DNA from: an uncultured Bacteroides sp.
GTDB lineage: Bacteria > Bacteroidota > Bacteroidia > Bacteroidales > Bacteroidaceae
Direction: 5' to 3'
Length of the DNA: 64,000 bases
Assembly: GCF_963676325.1 (NCBI RefSeq)
Contig: NZ_OY781099.1
Location: 3,348,001-3,412,000, forward strand
The notes under the pieces are model-generated. The model ran no database searches, was not told where the DNA came from, and saw only the letters and a list, made by a program, of their open reading frames with translations. The position numbers were made by a program, and so were the translations under genes. Below are positions 56,001-63,049 of this stretch, piece by piece (position 1 is the stretch's first letter; each line of letters opens with the position of its first letter).

Positions 56001-57714
56001 AAGGGAGCAAGAATAGAACAACGATCACAATTACAACTAATGCAATACCTATTATCGGCTCATGTATTCTTATAAAAAAGAATAATATAGTACCAAATAA
56101 AACTAATGCTATAGAGATTGCCTTTTTAGGATTCTGAGCACCTTTTTGGATCAACGTTTCAAACCATTCTTTTAGCGTATTATGCAGAGAGTTTTCTTTA
56201 TTTGTCTTTGCTTTTAGCCCTTTTTTTATAAAAACAAAATTAAGATAAGGCACCAATAGCATTGCCACAAGTACTGATACCACTAACGAAACACTAACCA
56301 CAATAGGGATAGACTGCATAAATTCACCTGAAGTGCCTGGTATCATAAAACCTAAAGGAATATATGCTGCCATAATAGCTAATGTGGCAAACAAAATAGG
56401 TAAGAAAAGTTCTTTTGCACTTTTTATGGCAGAATACCACGGTGAATAACCATGATCTATCTTTTCAACATGATTATCGATAATCACAATAGAGTTATCA
56501 ACAATCATTCCTAATACCAGAATAAGCGAAGCCAACGAAACAGTGTGGAGTTCCAGACCAAGCATATAAAGAATACAAAGCGTTATTAAAATAGAAATAG
56601 GCACAGTTATTCCTGCCACCGAAGCAACTCTTAGCGGAAGCAATAACATGGTAACTAGAATAACAGCGACAATAGCAATAAGAAATTCCTTCATAAAGTT
56701 CTTGACGGAATCATTGACATATTTGGGCAACTCCGATATTTTAGCAACTTTAATATCTTTAGGGCAACATTGTTGAAAAGAAGCTAGTGCTTTATCCACA
56801 TCCTTTCCAAATTCTACTATGTTATTGCCCGGTTGCATTTCAAGCGAAAGAAGAATAGTCTTTTTCCCATTTTGCTTTATATAGCTGTCTGGATCTTCAT
56901 AGCGTCGCTCAATTGTTGCGATATCTTTCAGCCTAACAACATTTCCGTTAAGATCAGAATAGACTATCTGATTTGCCAAATCCTTTTCAGACTTGAAATT
57001 AGTCGGTAAATGAACATAGAGATCATTTTCACCATCCTTTAAAACACCAGCATAATTTATAGTCCCATTCGACTGATAGGAACCAAGCAATGTAAGTGAT
57101 TTTATATTATATTCATTAAGCAATTCCGGCTTTATCTTCACAAAGAGCTTTTCCTTTTGCAGCCCATAATGCTTTATTTTCGAAGCAGAAGGAATTTTCC
57201 GGCACTCACTTTCAAGTTTTTTGAGTTCTGTTTCAAGTTCCTTATAACTTTTAGTATTAGAAGAAAGCGTAATGAGTAGTGCAGACGTATCGCCAAAATC
57301 GGAATCGGCAACCAAGGCCATAACACCAGATGGAAGAGACATTTTCAGATCAGCTAACCCATGTTTCAGTTTCGACCAGAACTGATCGGCATTTGTAACA
57401 TTATCGTTTAATTCAACGAAAATATACATCATGCCCTCTTTGGATAAAGAATAAGTTTTTGCTTTCTTAACCTCTTCATACCCAAAAATATAGTTCTCTA
57501 CAGAACGTGTGAGTTGTGCCTCTACCTCAGCCGAAGTAGCTCCCGGATATACTCCAACGATAACCCCTTGCCGTATAGTAAATTTGGGGAATTCATTGCG
57601 GGGCATCTTTATCAGTGCTATCACTCCTATCAACATTAATGCCACAGCAAAAATAAGAACTACATTATGGTGTCGCATAACGGATTCTATAAATCCGGAC
57701 TTTCTATTGTTCAT
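53047..57714 (-). CDS. RND efflux pump fused to a TolC-like outer-membrane channel
   Basis: A single 1555-residue frame. Residues 1 to about 1105 form an AcrB-like RND proton antiporter with two periplasmic porter halves, a TM4 block GMIVDNSIVIIDN (about 405) and a TM10 block VVRNGIILID (about 1008). Residues about 1128-1555 form a TolC-family channel (LSLDSCKQLALINNRKIKG, then two coiled repeats ending IKMARYLQALGVYK). The join reads as a basic linker CKAKKKNNRVSSVAK, a hydrophobic stretch VTVMIALVACSFSVP and AMA-Q, i.e. a retained signal peptide with a signal peptidase I-like site. About 530-580 carries extra hydrophobic helices not seen in AcrB. It starts 3 bases after the adaptor stop. 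Substrates are unknown. Fusions of this kind are known for CzcA-type pumps in Bacteroidetes. Confidence 0.93.
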   Translation of the reverse strand: MNNRKSGFIESVMRHHNVVLIFAVALMLIGVIALIKMPRNEFPKFTIRQGVIVGVYPGATSAEVEAQLTRSVENYIFGYEEVKKAKTYSLSKEGMMYIFVELNDNVTNADQFWSKLKHGLADLKMSLPSGVMALVADSDFGDTSALLITLSSNTKSYKELETELKKLESECRKIPSASKIKHYGLQKEKLFVKIKPELLNEYNIKSLTLLGSYQSNGTINYAGVLKDGENDLYVHLPTNFKSEKDLANQIVYSDLNGNVVRLKDIATIERRYEDPDSYIKQNGKKTILLSLEMQPGNNIVEFGKDVDKALASFQQCCPKDIKVAKISELPKYVNDSVKNFMKEFLIAIVAVILVTMLLLPLRVASVAGITVPISILITLCILYMLGLELHTVSLASLILVLGMIVDNSIVIIDNHVEKIDHGYSPWYSAIKSAKELFLPILFATLAIMAAYIPLGFMIPGTSGEFMQSIPIVVSVSLVVSVLVAMLLVPYLNFVFIKKGLKAKTNKENSLHNTLKEWFETLIQKGAQNPKKAISIALVLFGTILFFFIRIHEPIIGIALVVIVIVVLFLLPYIYFVLFANGSGRYKLNINILERLQTWFDKRLELAFRFPKIVIASTLAIIALSFVLFQNIDQQLFPEMERNQFAVEVYLPVGASLEKTAGVIDSLEAVLLKDKRVTNVTSFIGTSSPRFHTAYAPNMPSPNYGQLLVNTVSNEATREVVEENNRKYTEHFANAHVRYKILSLQDYKAPIEIRISSDSVKDIHAVEAKVNGILRKTLGISWRRTDWDQMQQYIKVNIDQDKADRLGYSKDLLSLSLMIGLDGLPLTTIWEKDYPVEVRLSKEDKSGKKSIKKIEDLYATSLPTFSSVPLRSFANFTPDWSEGTIVRRNGIPTLTIQVDNESNVIASDIFNKIKPQVDKLALPKGVSINYGGESEGQEETFTPMALALILSILVIFFILLLQFKKAKLALLILSTMLLALPGAAIGLKLMNYPFSVTAFIGITSLCGIVVRNGIILIDYARELIDVEHMSVYEAALAAGKRRMRPIFLTSAAAAVGVIPMVLSRSTLWGPLGTVICFGLIIAMILTLFVLPVLFTLVCKAKKKNNRVSSVAKVTVMIALVACSFSVPAMAQSLSLDSCKQLALINNRKIKGSVFDMKAAEEQRKSAYTNYFPQVSATGLAMQSSDYLIKGKTSEMNLPVYDGNSANISGATQYAYVPSIPIKALDYLNTAGISVTMPLYAGGRISNGYKLATLGEEISRSQNALTTIEVLARTEELYWSLVSLREKEKTLDLYKTMLDTLYRDVNSYCKAGIVQRNDLLKVQLRQDELQTNMLKLKNGISLTEKALCQHIGINFCLGLIPVTTPSVPKELPLNQASQNMVTNRIEYSLLKKNVEAETLQQKIAVGECLPQLALSASGSVTDMMGKTTPNAMAYLTLSIPISDWWGGSHKIKQQRMKVEKARVDLEDNTELLRLQITQAENELKETFFQIKVAGRSVDEACENLKMTKDNYRARTISISDLLEAQTMYHNTNDNLTDAKCNYQIKMARYLQALGVYK

Positions 57715-57717
57715 ATA

Positions 57718-58755
57718 CTATAAAGATATTAAACTGTTATTCGATAGTTTTTCCTTTCCTTTCGTCACCACAAGCTGATCAGGTTTCAATCCGCTGATTA
57801 CCTCAATCCCGTTATCCCGGTAATTACCTAGCCTTACTTCTTGTTTCATTGCTCTCTTCTTATTTAATGAGACCACATAAACATAAGCCTTACCATCACT
57901 GTCTTTGCTTACAGCATCTTTAGATACAGTGAAGTAATTCTGCTTCATTCCTGTATTCAGATATACATCACATACCATACCCGGTTTGATCTCAAGATCA
58001 TTATTGGGAACCATTATTTTCACATCATAAGTAAGTGATAACGGATCGGCAACTACTCCCACATTTGAAACTACCCCGCCAAAGGTCTTTCCATCTAGTG
58101 CGGCTATAGAGAATGTAGCTTTCTGACCTTTCTTTATTTTGCTAATTTCATTCTCGGTAACAGATATTTTCACCAATACTGTTTTGATGATCACAATTTC
58201 TATAGGAGATTTTAGGGAGAGAGAGTATTGACCCGGTTCAATGTCCCGTTTACCAACAATACCATTGACAGGTGCACGCATTCTGCATTTTTCCACGCTC
58301 GAGCGAGCTAACTGCATTTGTGATTCTGCTTCTTTAAGCGTGGTTTCTATTTCAACCCACTTTATTTCAGCCAGGCTACCTGATTTATATACACTCTTAA
58401 ATCTATTATAAGCATCTTTGGCTTGTTTATATTTAGCCTGAGTTGCATTCTGTAAATGCTCATCATCAGATTTGTTTAGGGTAGCCAGTAATTGCCCTTT
58501 TTTCACGGCATCACCTTCCTGAACAAAAACTTTTTCTACAGTTCCCACATTCTCAAATGAAAGAGAAATGGTTTGCAAAGGTTCTGTCATTCCACTGTAA
58601 TGTAAACTCGAAACACCTATAGCTGTAGCTGCAGGTTGAGCTTCAATCTTCACTACCCTATCAACCTCACTTACTGTACGTGTTTGTTGCTGACCACTAC
58701 AGCCAGGAAGCACAATCAGTGTGCATATCAAACAACCTAAATAATAATATTTCAT
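57718..58755 (-). CDS. RND periplasmic adaptor (membrane fusion) lipoprotein
   Basis: Links the RND pump to the outer-membrane channel. 345 residues with a lipobox (LPGC, then SG), so it is anchored in the inner membrane and faces the periplasm. HlyD/AcrA features: a lipoyl half (VEKVFVQEGDAVKKGQLLATL), a helical hairpin (about 100-165, HLQNATQAKYKQAKDAYNRF), the second lipoyl half (MRAPVNGIVGKRDIEPGQY), a beta-barrel and a membrane-proximal domain (IEVISGLKPDQLVVTKG). The pump-channel gene follows after only 3 bases. The 108-base gap upstream holds a 21 bp-period repeat that may bind the LytTR regulator encoded just before it. Confidence 0.95.
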   Translation of the reverse strand: MKYYYLGCLICTLIVLPGCSGQQQTRTVSEVDRVVKIEAQPAATAIGVSSLHYSGMTEPLQTISLSFENVGTVEKVFVQEGDAVKKGQLLATLNKSDDEHLQNATQAKYKQAKDAYNRFKSVYKSGSLAEIKWVEIETTLKEAESQMQLARSSVEKCRMRAPVNGIVGKRDIEPGQYSLSLKSPIEIVIIKTVLVKISVTENEISKIKKGQKATFSIAALDGKTFGGVVSNVGVVADPLSLTYDVKIMVPNNDLEIKPGMVCDVYLNTGMKQNYFTVSKDAVSKDSDGKAYVYVVSLNKKRAMKQEVRLGNYRDNGIEVISGLKPDQLVVTKGKEKLSNNSLISL

Positions 58756-58779
58756 TCCTTTACTCTTTTAAATTCAATG

Positions 58780-58848
58780 CAAAGGTTGTCCTTATTATTA
58801 TATAAGAAAATCTAAAAATGGGCGAAGCGGACAAAAAAGGGGGTGAAA
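58780..58848 (-). promoter_or_regulatory. Candidate LytTR operator and -7 box before the efflux genes
   Basis: GGGCGAAG (58820) and GGGTGAAA (58841) begin exactly 21 bp apart, the usual spacing of paired LytTR half-sites. AACCTTTG at 58780-58787 (minus strand) is one base off TAnnTTTG. The layout fits activation of the adaptor-pump genes by the upstream regulator. Confidence 0.5.
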
Positions 58849-58863
58849 TGTATACCTATTGCT

Positions 58864-59628
58864 CTACGAATTCATTTCAAGCCAGTTCAGAAATTGAGGA
58901 GTTTTTTCCTTACTAACCAGGATCTTTTCTTTGTAAGGAATAGATAGATTTACAGATAACTTTCTTAAAAAATAGCGAGAGGCATCAATAACAGCTTTTC
59001 TATTCACAAGGTATTGCCTGTTTATCCGAAAGAAGTTGCTTCCCGATAATTGTTCCAGTTCTTCAAGAGTTTTACCTGCCACGTATTTCTGAGAAGCAAA
59101 AGTGAGCAAGTAAGTAACCTCGTTATCAATATAGAACAGAGCTATTTCATCCATTTTAACAGGTAATATTTTCTCTTTATGATATACCAGGATAGAAGCG
59201 TACTTGGAAGATTCCCTCTTTATTAATGCATCAAGAATAGAATCATAACGTTGTATTTTACCACCAAAAGTCTCACGTAAACTACGATATTTAGCCAAAG
59301 CATCAGCAATAGTCTGCGATGTGGATGGTTTCAGAATATAATCAATGCCATTAGTCTTAAATGCATTCAGAGCATATTCATCATAAGCAGTACAAAAAAT
59401 AACCGGTGCTGATATTTTCATAGCTTTAAATATCTCAAAGCTCAGACCATCTCCAAGTTGAACATCACTGAAAATGAGATCAGGAGATTCATTCTTCTGA
59501 AAATAAGCTATAGCAGTTTTCACAGAACTCAGAATTGCCACAATCTTAGCATCCGGTTCCAGATTATTAATTGTTCCGGCCAACTCATCTGCCGTAATTC
59601 TTTCATCTTCTATAATTATAATGTTCAT
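58864..59628 (-). CDS. LytTR family response regulator
   Basis: 254 residues. The receiver domain (1 to about 120) has the acidic pair Glu7-Asp8 in IIEDER, phospho-Asp55 in IFSDVQLGDG, Thr80 and Lys100 in YILKPS. The LytTR DNA-binding domain (about 145-250) shows FFRINRQYLVNRKAVIDA and LSIPYKEKILVSKEK. It pairs with the LytS-like kinase gene 40 bases upstream and lies before the adaptor-pump genes, so it most likely controls them through the repeat at 58820-58848. A DNA-binding role is certain from the domain; the target is inferred. Confidence 0.95.
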   Translation of the reverse strand: MNIIIIEDERITADELAGTINNLEPDAKIVAILSSVKTAIAYFQKNESPDLIFSDVQLGDGLSFEIFKAMKISAPVIFCTAYDEYALNAFKTNGIDYILKPSTSQTIADALAKYRSLRETFGGKIQRYDSILDALIKRESSKYASILVYHKEKILPVKMDEIALFYIDNEVTYLLTFASQKYVAGKTLEELEQLSGSNFFRINRQYLVNRKAVIDASRYFLRKLSVNLSIPYKEKILVSKEKTPQFLNWLEMNS

Positions 59629-59668
59629 ATTCTATCTATTGAAACGGCAATTAAAATATCTGTTTATA

Positions 59669-60730
59669 CTAAAAGCTTTTGTGCGAAGCATACATGGACA
59701 TCTGATGATCAAACAATTTGATACTTACAGAAAAGGTTGCATCATCTGTTTCTATCAGTAACTCATCATTCGATAAAATTCTATATCGCTCAGACAGGTT
59801 GTTCAATCCGCTACCTGAAGACGCTTCAGAAGTCATTTTTGGTTTGAGAGTATTAGACACTTTTATTCTATCATCAATCTGTTCTATAGTAATACGAAGA
59901 GGCTGTTCTTCTGTTAGTTCATTATGCTTGATAGCATTCTCTAGCAACGGCTGAATTGAGAAAGAAGGGACAAAACGGGTTTCAAGAATTTCTTCCGAAA
60001 CAGACACGCTGCATACCAAAGCATCACCAAAGCGTATTTTCTGCATCCTTAAATAGTCCTGACATAATTTCAATTCATCTTTCAGCCTTACTACCTTAGT
60101 GCTATTGTTTGACACCGATGCTCTGAGAAAATCAGAAAGGCACACTAAATATTCTTCCGCAGCAACAGAGTCCACTTTGTATAGCGACTTAAGTATATTA
60201 AGGGCATTGAATAAGAAGTGAGGGTGAATCTGCTGCCTGAGTAATTGATTGGCAGCCTCTGTATTAGCCGCTTTAAGCAACGAATTTTCCATATCAGATG
60301 TTACCTTGATGTCCTGCAGAATAATATAATTATGAAGCATAATAATCAGAGTATTCACAAACATGCTGATTATTATAAGAGTGATTATATCAATCAGATT
60401 AATTTGTTGATGATGCAAATAATTATAACACCACACAACTGATAGAAAAAGCCCGGAACTAAAAACATAACTGACTAAATAATATATTTTTTTGAAGTGC
60501 AAAGAGCTAGAAAGAGATTGCTTCCTAAAAAACAACAGCCATAAAATATTAGCAAACGCAATTGGTATTAAAATAACAAGAGCCAAAGAAGAACCTAATA
60601 TGGCATCTTTCAACCCTCTTACTCCCCAAAAAACCATTATAAAAGCAGATACAAACAATACGCAAATCGCGATAAACCATAAATTCAGAATGCACAATCT
60701 CCTAACAGGATATACTGACTTTGTTTGCAT
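59669..60730 (-). CDS. LytS/YehU-type sensor histidine kinase
   Basis: Membrane kinase, about 353 residues. The start is taken at the ATG at 60730 (MQTKSVYP); a TTG three codons earlier is possible. Four hydrophobic helices (about 14-35, 45-68, 85-103 and 117-140) form a minimal sensor with no large periplasmic domain, so it may sense membrane state or a ligand within the bilayer. The His_kinase block is QIHPHFLFNALN with the probable phospho-His at about 171. The ATPase part contains LLENAIKHN and SGSGLNNLSERY. It partners with the LytTR regulator downstream. The order kinase, regulator, adaptor, pump-channel on one strand suggests one regulatory and transport unit. Confidence 0.94.
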   Translation of the reverse strand: MQTKSVYPVRRLCILNLWFIAICVLFVSAFIMVFWGVRGLKDAILGSSLALVILIPIAFANILWLLFFRKQSLSSSLHFKKIYYLVSYVFSSGLFLSVVWCYNYLHHQQINLIDIITLIIISMFVNTLIIMLHNYIILQDIKVTSDMENSLLKAANTEAANQLLRQQIHPHFLFNALNILKSLYKVDSVAAEEYLVCLSDFLRASVSNNSTKVVRLKDELKLCQDYLRMQKIRFGDALVCSVSVSEEILETRFVPSFSIQPLLENAIKHNELTEEQPLRITIEQIDDRIKVSNTLKPKMTSEASSGSGLNNLSERYRILSNDELLIETDDATFSVSIKLFDHQMSMYASHKSF

Positions 60731-60773
60731 AATCTTCAAATTAACTTCTGTTCTATTAAGGAATAGTAGAGTT

Positions 60774-60781
60774 CAAAGTTA
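60774..60781 (-). promoter_or_regulatory. -7 box of the kinase-regulator genes
   Basis: TAACTTTG on the minus strand, 44 bases before the start codon, has the same sequence as the aconitase and EamA -7 boxes. No clear -33 TTTG is visible. Confidence 0.5.
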
Positions 60782-60868
60782 AAGAAATATTTTATATGCT
60801 AGTGAGTTTACTTTAAAATTCAACACAAGTAAACTAAAAGTTCTACAAAACCGTTATAAGAAAGCAAA

Positions 60869-61114
60869 TTGGGATACTCCTTGGCTAAATATTTTTATAT
60901 GAGACTGGCGGTAATACTTGAAATTACGGAATGTGCCAAAGTGAAAGCCTACCAATTAAATACTGTATCTGAACATTGCGGATACGACCTAAAGCAACAC
61001 CACCATGTAGTAGCCGATGCAGAAGCTTGCGCGGCAATAGCCATTAATATGCTCCGGAAGACACAATCTGAAAGTTTTGAAGAGCTGTATAACTTTGTGA
61101 AGCAGAACTATTAA
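60869..61114 (+). pseudogene. 3' fragment of a DEDDh exonuclease gene (direct repeat, copy 2)
   Basis: An open frame of 81 codons whose last 54 residues nearly repeat the C-terminus of the intact exonuclease at 52388-52936 (TVSEHCGYDLKQHHH and onward, with HALADAE changed to HVVADAE). The DNA match covers 60952-61114 without gaps. Upstream of 60952 only faint similarity remains, and Exo I and Exo II are missing, so it cannot be an active enzyme. Many of the differences fall at third codon positions, suggesting divergence while still coding, or origin from a related strain. It marks the far edge of the efflux module. Confidence 0.8.
60952..61114 (+). repeat. Direct repeat, copy 2
   Basis: 163 bases matching 52774-52936 in the same orientation, 150 of 163 identical by my count and no gaps. 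With copy 1 it encloses 8 kb holding the pump, adaptor, regulator and kinase genes. Confidence 0.9.
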
Positions 61115-61159
61115 GTGAACCACTTCAACTAATAATAGTAAATAAAAAGAAAAAAACAC

Positions 61160-61191
61160 TTGTTAGTATTAGATTATATCCATATTTTTGG
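61160..61191 (+). promoter_or_regulatory. Promoter of the 61-64 kb plus-strand genes
   Basis: CTTG (61160-61163), 20 bp, TATTTTTG (61184-61191), 21 bases before the start codon at 61213. It is close to the Bacteroides consensus. Confidence 0.65.
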
Positions 61192-61212
61192 AAGTAACTA
61201 AATATTAGCAAC

Positions 61213-62268
61213 ATGAAGAAATCACTCATCGTTCTCCTATTTACAACTGTTTTAATAATTTTATGGAGTTGCAATTCAAAACAAGATAACCGTTCAGCTC
61301 TAGCAGAAACAAAAGAAAAGAAACTGGGAAAAGAAGCTTTTGCTCCCGCAAAAAATCTTTCTGAATATAAAAAAAGCATATTTCTGCCAACTTTGGAGAA
61401 CAAATTATCCCCTAATAAAAATTCAATTTATTGCGCAACATTACTATATGCCTGGGATGAGCTAAGAAAAGAGATAAAGCCACCCTTTCAAATTGACAAG
61501 GAATTAAAAGACCTCACTTTATTAAACAATTCCCAATCGTTCGTTGATGCATTAAATAAAGGAGATTACAAATCGAATACTATTGTAAAAGGGAATAATA
61601 TAAAAGTGAATGTAGAATTTAGCAAGTCGTTACCTTTTGAAATTAAAGTCGAAGATCTATACAATACACTTATTTTTAAAAATGAAAAGGTGTATTGTTT
61701 TGGAATATATGGTTCAGATTCTTGTCAATCTAAAATCGTAGAAATATTATACTATAAGAATGACAATGAGTTTTTGATTAGTCTTATCCCAAAAGATCAC
61801 GCCCATGAAATTATTTTACTCAAAACAAATGATAGATTCAATTCTATGGCTAAAATTCTTTCTAAAATTGAGAACTATATTAATCTAGGGAACTACGAAG
61901 TACGTACCAGAAAAGCAGAATGGAAATATACTTTTAATGAAGATGACAATATTATCATACCTAAAATTAAGTTTAACATTGAGACAAACTATCCAACTTT
62001 AGAAGGAAAACTTTTTAAATCAAACCAACAAAGCTATCTAATAAAAGAGGCAATGCAAAGAACTGCTTTCACATTGGATGAATACGGAGCTCAAATAGAA
62101 AGTGAAAGTGAAATAACAACATTGTCAGCTATGGAAGAAGAGAAAGAAAAGCCTCAACCAAAACATTTAATTTTCAACAAACCATTCTTTATAATGCTCA
62201 AGAAAACACATTCTAAAAATCCGTATTTTGCAATGTGGGTAGCAAATTCTGAATTAATGATAAAATAG
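61213..62268 (+). CDS. Lipoprotein with a serpin-like C-terminus
   Basis: 351-residue lipoprotein (lipobox LWSC, then NS). I see a remote serpin pattern: near the C-terminus QRTAFTLDEYGAQIESES (about 280-298) resembles the strand before a serpin reactive loop and its hinge. After a Glu-rich loop follows HLIFNKPFFIMLKKTHSKNPYFAMWVA, like the closing serpin strands. An early segment YCATLLYAWDELRKE also recalls the serpin start. At 351 residues it is shorter than a full serpin (about 380-400). The hinge has Ile-Glu-Ser-Glu where inhibitory serpins have small residues, so protease inhibition is unlikely. It is the first of three plus-strand genes with little recognisable function. Confidence 0.5.
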   Translation: MKKSLIVLLFTTVLIILWSCNSKQDNRSALAETKEKKLGKEAFAPAKNLSEYKKSIFLPTLENKLSPNKNSIYCATLLYAWDELRKEIKPPFQIDKELKDLTLLNNSQSFVDALNKGDYKSNTIVKGNNIKVNVEFSKSLPFEIKVEDLYNTLIFKNEKVYCFGIYGSDSCQSKIVEILYYKNDNEFLISLIPKDHAHEIILLKTNDRFNSMAKILSKIENYINLGNYEVRTRKAEWKYTFNEDDNIIIPKIKFNIETNYPTLEGKLFKSNQQSYLIKEAMQRTAFTLDEYGAQIESESEITTLSAMEEEKEKPQPKHLIFNKPFFIMLKKTHSKNPYFAMWVANSELMIK

Positions 62269-62339
62269 CTATGATTAAATTGATGTAAGTGCATATTAAA
62301 CACAGAAAAAGATATTGATAATTAATCTCAAAACATAAA

Positions 62340-62990
62340 ATGATATTAATCGGGATATTTCTATTAATAGGGATTCTGCTTTTCTTAGGAAATAAAGCAC
62401 AGAAAAAATACTATTATAACACTCTAACATTAATAATATTGATAATGGCTATTATTCAAGCGCCATTATTTTATTACTATACGTCAGGAATGTTAGCCAT
62501 TTTTCAATTGATACCATATTTAGCTATAGGAGTTGGACTATCAATATACTTATTATCGCCTTTCTATAAAAAGTCTGACCAAGTAAAAACTAAGTTCCAT
62601 AAGTTTGGACTTATTACCGCCATCACTTTAGGTCTTATTTCTTTATTATTTGGTTCAAGTATCGTAGAAAAACTAGATTGGGTAATGAGACATAAAACCA
62701 GAGACACAATTGTTACAAACATCAAGAATGAAATACAAAATAGAAAGACTTTAAATTCTTATAATATAGAGAAATGGAATTTCCCACCTATCTCCAATGG
62801 AAGAAAAGAGATAGATATTTCAAAAGGAGAAAAAGGAGAACTAACAATTATTTTTTATATTGATCAAGGTTTTATTGATCATTTTTCTGCATTTGTTTAC
62901 ACTAATGATTCTAATGAACTGAAAGGATTCTATACCTTTGGTGCAAGCGTTAAACAACTTGATTGTAATTGGTATAGAGTATCGCAATAG
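62340..62990 (+). CDS. Four-helix membrane protein of unknown function
   Basis: 216 residues, not recognised. Four hydrophobic segments (about 1-17, 28-48, 52-73 and 87-107) are followed by a soluble C-terminal domain of about 100 residues (EIDISKGEKGELTIIFYIDQGFIDHF, then ELKGFYTFGASVKQLDCNWYRV). The C-terminal part probably faces the cytoplasm, because the last helix is followed by basic residues (MRHKTRD); this is inference. The gene lies 71 bases after the serpin-like lipoprotein and 59 before the next gene, with no terminator between them, so the three may be co-transcribed. The ending resembles that of small Bacteroidetes membrane proteins of unknown role. Confidence 0.7.
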   Translation: MILIGIFLLIGILLFLGNKAQKKYYYNTLTLIILIMAIIQAPLFYYYTSGMLAIFQLIPYLAIGVGLSIYLLSPFYKKSDQVKTKFHKFGLITAITLGLISLLFGSSIVEKLDWVMRHKTRDTIVTNIKNEIQNRKTLNSYNIEKWNFPPISNGRKEIDISKGEKGELTIIFYIDQGFIDHFSAFVYTNDSNELKGFYTFGASVKQLDCNWYRVSQ

Positions 62991-63049
62991 AAATTGATTA
63001 TAAAATAATAGCGCTGGATAGCTATCAAGAACAACAAATATTACATTTT

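Noticed and set aside
52774..61114. An insertion sequence or transposon made of the efflux module
   Set aside because: The flanking repeats are direct copies of coding sequence, with no transposase, integrase or terminal inverted repeats. Reported only as a possible integration scar.
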